NCBI GenBank assembly: GCA_028701555.1
Contig: JAQVQN010000008.1
Coordinates: 1-16,906 of the forward strand
Direction of reading: 5' to 3'
Origin: Kiritimatiellia bacterium
Lineage (GTDB): Bacteria; Verrucomicrobiota; Kiritimatiellia; RFP12; UBA1067
DNA length: 16,906 bases
Position numbers and translations under genes: made by a program. Positions 1 through 6,251 of this stretch are shown here, piece by piece (the first letter of the stretch is position 1; every line of letters begins with the position of its first letter). The notes beneath the pieces are model-generated. The model did no database searches, was not told where the DNA came from, and worked only from the letters and a program-made list of their open reading frames with translations.

Positions 1-217
1 CCTCCATGGCCAGAACATACCTGCCAGTTCACTTTTGCAATCATAATAGCCTTTATGCCGGTGCGCGACAAGTCTCCGCTTGGAGTTCTGCAAGTGCCAA
101 TAATTGATTAGCCAGACCTTGATACCGCAGATTTGCCGGAATTTTTCCTAAACCAGTTGACTTGCCAGCCTGTCATGTTCTAAACTGCTTTAGTTTTTCA
201 AGTCTGAGGTGTTTTAA
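1..217. other. Intergenic region upstream of the FHA gene
   Basis: No convincing gene is seen. Plus frame 1 is open from the window edge to a TAG at 109-111 (36 codons). It could be the tail of a gene beginning outside the window, but its translation matches nothing I recognise. A weak bulged stem (125-129 with 134-139) followed by five T (142-146) could be its terminator; this is speculative. The 3' part holds the candidate promoter described separately and an AGGTG ribosome-binding site at 207-211, six bases before the FHA start codon. Confidence 0.4.
157..186 (+). promoter_or_regulatory. Candidate sigma-70-type promoter for the FHA gene
   Basis: TTGACT at 157-162 (5 of 6 to consensus) is followed by an 18-nt spacer and TAAACT at 181-186 (4 of 6). 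The -10 box ends 31 nt before the FHA start codon, leaving a short leader with a GAGGTG ribosome-binding site. The call rests on motif match and position only. Confidence 0.4.
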
Positions 218-706
218 ATGGCATGTCTGATAGTACTTGACGGCCCTGCAAAGGGACAACGTATAATTCTGGATAAACCTGTGACCAAAATCGGCCGCAG
301 GGAAGATAACGATTTGGTATTGCCGGACGGCTCTGTTTCCGGAGCGCACTGCGAGATTGAAAAGCTGGAAACCGGATACACGCTGAAAGATTTGGACTCG
401 ACCAACGGCACCCGGGTCAACAACAACCAGGTCAAACAACAGGCACTTGGCCGCAACGACATCATCATGATCGGAGAGATCCCAGTCATGATTGAAGGTG
501 AAGATGTGCCGCCTTCAGAACACAAAGCGATCAAAGACACCGCCCAGATTCCGCGCACTACGATAGTGATCAGCCAAAACCGCACCATGGAGACGCCAAA
601 AGAGTTCTCCAAGAAATCGAATTCCAACAAAATCTGGATTGCTGTTATCGTGGTGCTGATTCTGATTATCAGCGTCTTGCTTTTCAAAATGTTCCAAGGC
701 GCGTAG
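218..706 (+). CDS. Tail-anchored FHA-domain protein
   Basis: This 162-aa protein has an N-terminal forkhead-associated (FHA) domain, residues about 1-92. It shows the usual FHA marks: Gly-Arg at 26-27, Ser-x-x-His at 41-44 and Asn-Gly-Thr at 63-65. In this family these residues form the loop pocket that binds phosphothreonine on partner proteins. A polar Ser/Thr/Pro-rich linker (about 95-137) leads to one transmembrane helix at 139-156 and a very short tail. The domain is therefore predicted to face the cytoplasm, held by a C-terminal anchor. The start is supported by GAGGTG six bases upstream. No Ser/Thr kinase or phosphatase lies in the window, so the partner is unknown. The gene stands alone and converges on the PP-loop gene, with a hairpin overlapping its stop codon. 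Confidence 0.9.
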   Translation: MACLIVLDGPAKGQRIILDKPVTKIGRREDNDLVLPDGSVSGAHCEIEKLETGYTLKDLDSTNGTRVNNNQVKQQALGRNDIIMIGEIPVMIEGEDVPPSEHKAIKDTAQIPRTTIVISQNRTMETPKEFSKKSNSNKIWIAVIVVLILIISVLLFKMFQGA

Positions 707-739
707 CCTGCCGTATCCAATGCGGGCTACGTCCGCATT
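702..739. terminator. Hairpin between convergent genes, possible bidirectional terminator
   Basis: Bases 702-711 pair with 722-731 to give a 10-bp stem (one G-U pair) around a 10-nt loop. The left arm contains the FHA stop codon. A second, mutually exclusive stem pairs AATGCGG (719-725) with CCGCATT (733-739) and reaches the stop codon of the minus-strand gene. Neither strand has a U-run after the stem, so this is not a textbook intrinsic terminator. Its place between two converging genes still favours a role in 3'-end formation. Confidence 0.5.
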
Positions 740-1754
740 AGAGCATCCAGCCCACAAAAAACGCCCTTGGGCGCACCGAAACTGCGCGGTTCTCATCACG
801 CCCGCACCCCGTGATCTTGACAGTTACGGACGGCCTCTCTTTGCTGTCGCCGTATGCGGCACACATTTCTGCGGCAAGGTTTACGTCTTCCGCCGCGCCA
901 CCACCGGGCATAAGCAATGTCGGCCCGGGAACGTCGACCGTGTGCATCAGCAGGTCAGCTTCACCACACGCCTTCTTCAGCTCCGCGTTGTCGCGCGCAT
1001 CCCGCCCGAGCACACACTTGGCGCCCCCGGGCAGGCGGAAATGACGTCCTGTGCGTAACAGCCACACCAGGTTCACGCAAGCAAAACCATCATGCTCCTT
1101 CAAATCCGCCAGTTTACGGCAAAATCCGCTTTCGGTCAGCAGGCAGCCGCCAGCCGGCGACGGGTATTCCCGCAAACCGTAACGGGCCGCCAGTTCCATC
1201 TGAGGCTTGCGCGAACGCCCGTTTAAGCCGAGCAAAAGCTCGCGCGTGACCAGTCCCTCCTTTTCCGGCGTTGTGGTCTCCAACAGCAGCGCACTCAAAG
1301 GGCGCAGCAGACGTCCTCCAAGCGCGGCATCTTTTTCAACCGTATCCAGCGACCGTCTGTTCTGTGACATGGGACGCTGGTTCAGCACCTCGCCAGTGGC
1401 GACAAAATCATAGCCCAACTTAACCATCAGCTCCCCGGCGCGCCTTATCATCAGGGCGTGACAATCGATGCAAGGGTTGAGCGCCCCTCCGAAACCGTGC
1501 GGCGGATGCGCCACTAGCGCTAGGATGTCATCCGTGAAATCCATCTTGTGCAGTTTTACACCCAAAGCCTCGGCCGCCTTGACAGGCGCATCGTTCTTGA
1601 AAAAAGGGCTCGTGAACAACACGGCCTCGACATGCACACCCTGCTCGCGTAGCACGCAAACAGCCAACTGGCTATCCAGACCGCCGGAAAAAAGACTCAG
1701 ACCGCGTCCACGGAGCGTTTCCCTGCGTGTCACCTGTGGTTCCGTATCACTCAT
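738..1754 (-). CDS. PP-loop ATPase, tRNA-thiolation-like (MnmA/ThiI-type) protein
   Basis: The product is 338 aa from the ATG at 1754. Counting from an in-frame GTG four codons earlier, the ATP-pyrophosphatase PP-loop SGGLDS is at residues 27-32. Further marks are a Cys-x-x-Cys pair in NPCIDCH (99 and 102), an ATGEVLNQRPMSQ block (123-135), and Cys208 in an AGGCLLT block. The two cysteine sites match in kind the catalytic cysteines of tRNA 2-thiouridylases. The C-terminal third looks like the RNA-binding-type extension (NFACT-R/DUF814-like) of the related COG0482-like group. By family it would activate a tRNA uridine with ATP and transfer sulfur in the cytoplasm; the exact base is unknown. 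The ATG at 1754 is preferred because its ATGAGTGA overlap with the upstream gene fits translational coupling, with AAGGG 11 nt upstream. It is probably not MnmA itself. Confidence 0.8.
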   Translation of the reverse strand: MSDTEPQVTRRETLRGRGLSLFSGGLDSQLAVCVLREQGVHVEAVLFTSPFFKNDAPVKAAEALGVKLHKMDFTDDILALVAHPPHGFGGALNPCIDCHALMIRRAGELMVKLGYDFVATGEVLNQRPMSQNRRSLDTVEKDAALGGRLLRPLSALLLETTTPEKEGLVTRELLLGLNGRSRKPQMELAARYGLREYPSPAGGCLLTESGFCRKLADLKEHDGFACVNLVWLLRTGRHFRLPGGAKCVLGRDARDNAELKKACGEADLLMHTVDVPGPTLLMPGGGAAEDVNLAAEMCAAYGDSKERPSVTVKITGCGRDENRAVSVRPRAFFVGWML

Positions 1755-2280
1755 GCGCGGGAACACCCTTCAGAAAAAGTTTCCTGACCAGACTGTCTTC
1801 AGCCACCACTCCCTGATCCAGCATCAGGCAAATCACGATCAGTGCCGTGCAGGCTATCAACACCCCCAGCAGATTGGCCAGCATGAATTTACGTTTGTCC
1901 ATGCCCATCAGAAACGCCCCGAAAGCCCCGGTGTAAGCGCCGGTGCCTGGCAGCGGCACACCGATAAAGAGCGCCAGTCCCATCTCCCCGTATTTTTCGA
2001 CATGCGGATGCAGCTTCTGCCGCGTACGCTCGAAACTTGGCCACACCTTCACGTCGAACCATGCCCAGCGCCGGAGCACCTGCACCACAGGACCCATAAT
2101 CCAGTAAGTCGCCAAACCAACCAGCAGGTTGCAAACGAAGCAGATGCCCAGCGCTAACGGTAAACCCAATGCAGCCCGTATATCACGATGAAAAAAAGCC
2201 AGCGGCACTGACGCGCGAGCCTCAAGCCCGGGCAATAAAGTGAAAAAAACCAAAAATGCAATCGCACTCAACAACCCCAT
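1747..2280 (-). CDS. Small multidrug export family (COG2426) membrane protein
   Basis: This is a 177-aa hydrophobic protein with about four to five membrane segments. Two family hallmarks of Sm_multidrug_ex (PF06695/COG2426) are visible: PGLEARASVPLA near the N-terminus and VPLPGTGAYTGAFGAF in the middle. The middle block is a glycine/proline-rich re-entrant-type loop. Despite the family name, transport of drugs is poorly supported for most members, so the substrate is open. The ATG at 2280 is chosen; an in-frame TTG lies one codon upstream. The gene is first in a two-gene unit and overlaps the start of the PP-loop gene by 8 nt, so the two are probably co-translated. I see no functional link between the two products. 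Confidence 0.8.
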   Translation of the reverse strand: MGLLSAIAFLVFFTLLPGLEARASVPLAFFHRDIRAALGLPLALGICFVCNLLVGLATYWIMGPVVQVLRRWAWFDVKVWPSFERTRQKLHPHVEKYGEMGLALFIGVPLPGTGAYTGAFGAFLMGMDKRKFMLANLLGVLIACTALIVICLMLDQGVVAEDSLVRKLFLKGVPAHE

Positions 2281-2313
2281 CAATACACCAGCTTTCTTTT
2301 GGAACGCTTTTGG

Positions 2314-2342
2314 CTTATACTACAAGGCACAAATGAAAGCAA
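2314..2342 (-). promoter_or_regulatory. Candidate promoter for the COG2426/PP-loop unit
   Basis: Read on the minus strand, TTGCTT (2337-2342) is followed by a 17-nt spacer and TATAAG (2314-2319, 5 of 6 to consensus). The -10 box lies about 34 nt before the ATG at 2280. On the plus strand, TATACT (2316-2321) overlaps the same bases and could serve the diverging gene at 2354, although no good plus-strand -35 box is visible. The 73-bp gap may thus be a compact divergent promoter. Confidence 0.4.
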
Positions 2343-2353
2343 AAAGATAGACT

Positions 2354-3163
2354 ATGAACGCCCACATGTCCATTGCGAATACTGGCTTGGCGCTGTTTTG
2401 GGCCATGGCTCTTCAGGCCTCAGAGCCAACAACAGTTGAGACGATACGAATGCCCGGCGCGGGACTTGACCTGTCATCACGCAACGAGGTCGACAACGCC
2501 ATACGCTTGGCTTGCGACTGGCTTGCGGATCGCCAGAACCCGCATGGAGCTTGGGGCGTTTCTGACAACGTCAGCATATCGTCTGTCGCCTTGACCGCAC
2601 TTTGTGCGGCGCGTCAAAAGAAGTATTCGGACAATCAGACACGCGCCGCGCTCTGGCTCAAAAGCACTGCCGACCGCCAATTAGCCGATATTGAGACGCA
2701 CGCCTTGCGACTGCTGGCCTTGTCGCTTACGCTGCCCGACTCGTCTGTGCGCTCAAACCTTTTCGCCTCACTTGTCTCCAAGGCCAAGGCAAACACTGTC
2801 ATAAGCGAGGCCACGCCCGCAACCGCTGAACTTTGGCACCTAGCCACTGCCGCCGCCGGCTTGCGGCCCGCTGCGGAACCGTGCCCTAGCACCTTCGACA
2901 GCCTTCGGCAAATCGCCGAGGACTGGCCTCCTTTCCCTTGCGCCAATCGCCAGATCTGGCGCACGGCTAAAACCATCAACTCCGGCGGCAGGGGGATGCT
3001 CGCGTGCGGTCAGGCATACATTGACTGGCGCAGCGAAACAGCCGTCTTTTTGCTAGGCTCGCAAAGACGCGACCTTGCCGGAGGCGGTTATTGGGACGCC
3101 CCCGACCAAGACCGGCAAATCCTCGAAACCGCATGGGGTGTACTGGCTTTAGCAGAACTTTAG
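2354..3163 (+). CDS. Secreted prenyltransferase/squalene-oxidase-repeat-like protein
   Basis: This 269-aa protein begins with a hydrophobic segment (about residues 5-20) ending in LQAS, compatible with a signal peptide. The rest resembles the alpha/alpha-toroid repeats of squalene cyclases and prenyltransferases. A first repeat, ACDWLADRQNPHGAWG, is followed by a Thr-Ala-Leu helix. A last repeat, near the C-terminus, reads GGGYWDAPD followed by a TAWGVLALAEL helix. No DxDD cyclase acid motif is visible, so it is more likely a structural or binding version of the fold than an active cyclase. Such short secreted repeat proteins are common in planctomycete and verrucomicrobial genomes with no known function. 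The start is uncertain: no strong ribosome-binding site is seen, and an in-frame ATG four codons later (2366) is equally good. It diverges from the COG2426 gene. Confidence 0.6.
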   Translation: MNAHMSIANTGLALFWAMALQASEPTTVETIRMPGAGLDLSSRNEVDNAIRLACDWLADRQNPHGAWGVSDNVSISSVALTALCAARQKKYSDNQTRAALWLKSTADRQLADIETHALRLLALSLTLPDSSVRSNLFASLVSKAKANTVISEATPATAELWHLATAAAGLRPAAEPCPSTFDSLRQIAEDWPPFPCANRQIWRTAKTINSGGRGMLACGQAYIDWRSETAVFLLGSQRRDLAGGGYWDAPDQDRQILETAWGVLALAEL

Positions 3164-3180
3164 AATTCGGCGTTTTTTTG

Positions 3181-3210
3181 TTGCCTCGTTTTTTCGTAAT
3201 GGGGTATCAT
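3181..3210 (+). promoter_or_regulatory. Candidate promoter for the first Gfo/Idh/MocA gene
   Basis: TTGCCT (3181-3186) lies 18 nt before TATCAT (3205-3210, 5 of 6 to consensus), in a T-rich 118-bp gap. The small inverted repeat CATTA/TAATG (3208-3212 and 3218-3222) overlaps the -10 box and start-site region and might be an operator. A seven-T run at 3173-3179 follows the previous gene without a clear stem. The strong AGGAAGG at 3263-3269 serves the GTG start at 3282. Confidence 0.35.
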
Positions 3211-3281
3211 TAAACAATAATGTGATCTATTTTTCGGTTCTTTTCGGAATTTCAGGTTTTTCAGGAAGGTTGGGTGCATAA

Positions 3282-4475
3282 GTGAGCAAAGGATTACGTG
3301 TCGGGATCGTCGGCGGCAGCGCGGACTCGTTTATGGGTAGCATACACCGCGCGGCCATTGAGGCCTGCGGCTGCATTGAACTGGTATGCGGCGCTTTCGG
3401 ATCAACCCGGCAAAGCTCCTTCACTTCCGGCAAGGCTCTTGAACTGCCGACACGCCGCGTATACGGAACCTACCGCGACATGTTCCGCCGCGAGGCCTCG
3501 TTGCCGAAAGACGAGCGCATGGACTTCGTCGCCGTGCTGGCGCCCAACGCCATGCATTATCCTGTAGCCATGTCCTCGATTGACGCCGGATTCTCGATCT
3601 TCTGCGAAAAACCCTACACATGCAATATGGACGAGGCCCTCAACCTCACGCGCAAATTGCGCAACAGCGGCCTTGACTACGGAATAGCCATGGTTTATAA
3701 AAGCTACCCGATGCTGCGCAAAGCCAAGGAGCTGCTTCAGGAAGGCTCGATCGTCGGCAACATCCGCAAGGTGTCTGCCTGCCTGCAGCTCGGCTGGATG
3801 GCGCAACGCCTGGAGACCGCAGGCAACAAACAGGCTGGCTGGCGGGCAGACCCCCGCCGCTGCGGCCCCGCAGGATGCTTGGCCGATCTCGGCACCCACT
3901 GCTTCCATCTCGCCGAGTGGCTTTCCGACCTCACGGTCACAGAAATATGCGCCGACTTGCGGCCCACTGTCGCCGGACGCATCCTGGATGACGATTGCAG
4001 CGTGCTGGCCCGCTTCAACAATGGCGCACGCGCCACCTTTCTCACCAGCCAGGTCGCGACCGGACGTGCGGATGGAATCGCCATCGAGATCTTCGGGGAC
4101 AAGGGCTCTCTGGAATGGGCTCAGAACGCGCCGGAACGCCTGATCGCCAGCGGACTAGACGGCAAGCAGACCATATACACAGGCGGCACACCGGAAGGAC
4201 GTTCAGAAAACGCAAACCCTGAACCCTACGGACGTAACGCAGCCTACATCGCGGCCCTGGCCGACGCTTACGCCGCTTTCGCCAAGGTGCTGACCGACCG
4301 CAAAACCGCGCGCCGTGAAAATATCGCCGAAAAGAGCTTCATGACTGTCGATGAGGGCTTGCGCACGGTCGCTTTTGTAGACGCGGTTCTTAAAAACACA
4401 ACCGCGCCGGAAGAGGGCCAGCCGCCGCCTCAAAAGTGGATGCCGGTGATAGTCCCTCCCATACCGGAACTTTAA
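3282..4475 (+). CDS. Gfo/Idh/MocA-family oxidoreductase, cytoplasmic
   Basis: The 397-aa product has the two-domain layout of NAD(P)-dependent sugar dehydrogenases of the Gfo/Idh/MocA family. An N-terminal Rossmann fold carries a glycine-rich nucleotide loop (GIVGGSADS, residues 8-16). The family EKP motif is at 109-111. A C-terminal sheet domain carries the DLGTHCFHL block, with Asp202 and His206 in the usual catalytic region. No signal peptide is present, so it should act in the cytoplasm, oxidising or reducing a sugar, inositol or glycoside whose identity cannot be read from sequence. The start is a GTG 12 nt after AGGAAGG. It has its own candidate promoter and is separated by 306 bp from the exported homologue downstream. 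Length is normal for the family. Confidence 0.92.
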   Translation: MSKGLRVGIVGGSADSFMGSIHRAAIEACGCIELVCGAFGSTRQSSFTSGKALELPTRRVYGTYRDMFRREASLPKDERMDFVAVLAPNAMHYPVAMSSIDAGFSIFCEKPYTCNMDEALNLTRKLRNSGLDYGIAMVYKSYPMLRKAKELLQEGSIVGNIRKVSACLQLGWMAQRLETAGNKQAGWRADPRRCGPAGCLADLGTHCFHLAEWLSDLTVTEICADLRPTVAGRILDDDCSVLARFNNGARATFLTSQVATGRADGIAIEIFGDKGSLEWAQNAPERLIASGLDGKQTIYTGGTPEGRSENANPEPYGRNAAYIAALADAYAAFAKVLTDRKTARRENIAEKSFMTVDEGLRTVAFVDAVLKNTTAPEEGQPPPQKWMPVIVPPIPEL

Positions 4476-4516
4476 CAGCCACATGACCATGGTTCCCGTT
4501 TCCAAACTTTAAGCTC

Positions 4517-4532
4517 GATACTGATCAGTATC
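4517..4532. repeat. 16-bp perfect palindrome, candidate operator
   Basis: GATACTGATCAGTATC reads identically on both strands. As RNA it would leave only a four-base loop and has no U-run after it, so a protein-binding DNA site fits better than a terminator. A palindrome of this length is expected by chance roughly once in several windows of this size. Its position upstream of the exported sugar-enzyme genes adds weight. Confidence 0.45.
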
Positions 4533-4555
4533 AAAATTCAAAAAGACGCACTGTT

Positions 4556-4577
4556 TTCAACATAATCGCATGTTGAA
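4556..4577. repeat. Dyad TTCAACAT-N6-ATGTTGAA, candidate operator
   Basis: Two perfect 8-bp arms flank a 6-nt spacer, the geometry of a binding site for a dimeric helix-turn-helix repressor. It ends 9 nt before the -10-like TATAAC at 4587-4592, so a bound protein would occlude a promoter there. The regulator is not identifiable from the window. Confidence 0.5.
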
Positions 4578-4579
4578 TT

Positions 4580-4607
4580 CCTAATTTATAACTCCTAATT
4601 CCTAATT
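4580..4607 (+). repeat. Three copies of heptamer CCTAATT
   Basis: CCTAATT occurs at 4580-4586, 4594-4600 and 4601-4607; the last two are in tandem and the first is exactly two heptamer lengths before the second. The interval at 4587-4593 has the length of a missing unit but a diverged sequence. This looks like the remnant of a short tandem heptamer array. Confidence 0.55.
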
Positions 4608-4683
4608 GGGGTCGATGAAGTTTCAATGAAACTGATTCGCACACCGTCCGTGTTCACGCTTGCATCTATTCCGGCAATTGTTA

Positions 4684-4710
4684 AACTAATTAGCTTATTC
4701 GTTATTAGTT
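4684..4710. repeat. Dyad AACTAAT-N13-ATTAGTT
   Basis: Seven-bp arms (4684-4690 and 4704-4710) flank a 13-nt AT-rich spacer. The left arm overlaps the small palindrome CTAATTAG (4686-4693). It lies 72 nt before the start codon of the exported oxidoreductase and might be another regulator site or part of a promoter. The AT-rich background makes it weaker evidence than the two upstream dyads. Confidence 0.3.
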
Positions 4711-4781
4711 CTGTCTTTAGCGGGTCTCTGGCGGACTACATGTACCGTCGGGACAGCGGACAAACAAAAAAGGGGAAAGAA

Positions 4782-6152
4782 ATGAATTTGAGCCAAATTA
4801 CAAAGCTGTCGCGCCGCAATTTCGTAAAGTCGGCAACGGCGGGCGCTTCACTCGCCGCCTTGCCCGGCATACTCAAGGCCCAGCAGGCACCCTCACAGAA
4901 CGTGACCGGCGCAAACAGCCGTATCAACGTGGCCTGCGTAGGATATTCCGACCGCTTCAGAGGCGCCTTGCTGCCTTCGTTCCTCAAATGCAAGGACGAT
5001 CTGAATTTTGACATGGTCGCCTTGGCCGATCTCTGGAGTGCGCGGCGCGAAGAGGGCAAGGCCGGCATCGAAGAGAAAATCGGGCACGGCATCGACTTGT
5101 ACAAAAGCGATGAAGAGCTTTACGAGAAGGCCAAGAACGTCGACGCTGTGATCATCTCCACCGCCGACTTTCAGCACGCCATGCACACCGTACACGCCGT
5201 CAAGGCCGGCAAAGACACATACACGGAAAAGCCGCTCGCCGAAGACATGAAAGCCGCCAACGCCGTGCTGGACGCAGTCAACGAAGCCCGTAAAGCCAAC
5301 AACCGCGGCGGCGCGGTCGTTCAGATCGGTTCGCAGCGCCGCAGCGGCAAGGCCTACCACATTGCCAACGAGTATATCCGTTCAGGAAAGTTCGGCGACA
5401 TCAGCTATGTGGATCTCTGCTGGAACGTCAACCAGCCCCAGCGCTGGCGCCGCGGCGACCTGCCCTCCAAGCTCAAAGAGGCGGACACGGACTGGAAAAA
5501 ATGGCTGCTTGACCGCCCTAGCGTTCCTTTCGATCCGCGCAAGTATCTCGAGTTCCGCCTGTTCTGGCCCTACTCTTCAGGCATACCTGGACAGTGGATG
5601 TGCCACCAAATCGACACCGTCGCATGGTTCACGGGATTCGAATTCCCGCGTTCGGCCATGGCTGACGGCAACATTTACGTGTGGAATGACGGACGCCAGA
5701 GCGCCGACACCTTCACCGCAATCTTCGAATACGGCCCCGACAATGACGCGGACAAGGGTTTCCAGGTGGTGTTCAGCTCGCGCCAGCACAACGCCGCGCG
5801 GGGCAATGTCGAGAAGTACCATTCTAAGATTGGCACCATCGACCTAATCAAGGGCACAGTATCCAACGAAGGCGTGGAGCGGGCCAAACTGGAAACCACC
5901 AAGCTGTCTGAATCCGAAGCGGCTTCGACCGCTGCGGACACCGGTGCTGGCAGCATGGAAGTGGCTCACATGCGCAACTGGATGGAGTGTGTCCGTTCGC
6001 GCCAGCAGCCGAACGCCCCAGTCGAAGCCGGTTACAGCCACGCGGTAGCTCTGATCATGTCTAACGCCTCGATGCGCCAAGGCATGAAGGCGACTTTCGA
6101 CAGAGTGAAACGCCAGGTCATGGTAGGCGGAAAGGCCTTTATCGGCTATTGA
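4782..6152 (+). CDS. Tat-exported Gfo/Idh/MocA-family oxidoreductase
   Basis: From the ATG at 4782 the product is 456 aa. It opens with a twin-arginine signal: SRRNF at residues 10-14, then an Ala/Leu-rich stretch ending near LKAQ (31-34). The Rossmann domain follows, with a GYSDRFRG nucleotide loop (about 54-61) and the family EKP motif at 149-151. The C-terminal part carries the MRNWMECVRSRQQPNAPVEAGYSHA block typical of secreted members. By analogy with glucose-fructose oxidoreductase, such enzymes fold with the nicotinamide cofactor bound and act in the periplasm on sugars or glycosides. The start is chosen because AGGGGAAAG precedes it and the signal becomes N-terminal; the frame is open 52 codons further. 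It is followed 99 nt downstream by an exported TIM-barrel enzyme, with a hairpin between. The nucleotide loop departs from the common GxGxxG form. Confidence 0.9.
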   Translation: MNLSQITKLSRRNFVKSATAGASLAALPGILKAQQAPSQNVTGANSRINVACVGYSDRFRGALLPSFLKCKDDLNFDMVALADLWSARREEGKAGIEEKIGHGIDLYKSDEELYEKAKNVDAVIISTADFQHAMHTVHAVKAGKDTYTEKPLAEDMKAANAVLDAVNEARKANNRGGAVVQIGSQRRSGKAYHIANEYIRSGKFGDISYVDLCWNVNQPQRWRRGDLPSKLKEADTDWKKWLLDRPSVPFDPRKYLEFRLFWPYSSGIPGQWMCHQIDTVAWFTGFEFPRSAMADGNIYVWNDGRQSADTFTAIFEYGPDNDADKGFQVVFSSRQHNAARGNVEKYHSKIGTIDLIKGTVSNEGVERAKLETTKLSESEAASTAADTGAGSMEVAHMRNWMECVRSRQQPNAPVEAGYSHAVALIMSNASMRQGMKATFDRVKRQVMVGGKAFIGY

Positions 6153-6169
6153 TCCACTGCCACGCGCAC

Positions 6170-6218
6170 ATGAGGTTGCCGGAGATAAACCGGAACGGCT
6201 ACCCTTCGGCAGCCTCAT
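6170..6218 (+). other. Intercistronic RNA hairpin with 15-bp stem
   Basis: Bases 6170-6184 pair with 6204-6218 along 15 positions (13 Watson-Crick, 2 G-U) around a 19-nt loop that itself contains a short CCG/CGG pair. It occupies half of the 99-nt gap between the two exported enzyme genes and ends 33 nt before the next start codon. There is no U-run after it, so intrinsic termination is unlikely. A role in mRNA end protection, processing or unequal expression of the two genes is more plausible. Confidence 0.55.
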
Positions 6219-6251
6219 TGCTGATCACGCAGAAAAGAAAAGAGTTTAGCC

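Larger units (their letters stand above)
4476..4781 (+). promoter_or_regulatory. Regulatory gap with several inverted repeats
   Basis: This 306-bp stretch is clearly AT-richer than its neighbours. The reading frame extending the next gene back to 4626 is open, but I treat it as non-coding because its translation lacks family similarity and would bury a Tat signal inside the protein. It holds a 16-bp perfect palindrome, an 8-bp-arm dyad, three copies of a heptamer, a -10-like TATAAC (4587-4592) and a third dyad. No strong -35 box is visible. AGGGGAAAG (4771-4779) is the ribosome-binding site of the next gene. Confidence 0.5.

Noticed and set aside
1..111. Open plus frame from the window edge to TAG, possible gene tail
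   Set aside because: Only 36 codons with no recognisable family pattern; a chance open frame is as likely, so it is noted only within the intergenic entry.
1468..2157. Plus-strand frame of 229 codons
   Set aside because: It lies opposite the PP-loop and COG2426 genes, has a shuffled basic/Ser/Pro-rich composition and no family motif; it is an antisense shadow.
3402..3908. Minus-strand frame of 168 codons
   Set aside because: Opposite the first Gfo/Idh/MocA gene, whose Rossmann, EKP and catalytic motifs are intact; no independent evidence for a gene.
4517..4532. Palindrome as an intrinsic terminator of the first oxidoreductase gene
   Set aside because: The perfect palindrome would leave a minimal RNA loop and is followed by A-rich sequence, not by a U-run.
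4626..4781. 52-residue N-terminal extension of the exported oxidoreductase
   Set aside because: It would bury the twin-arginine signal, crosses AT-rich DNA with dyads, and the inner ATG at 4782 has a much better ribosome-binding site.
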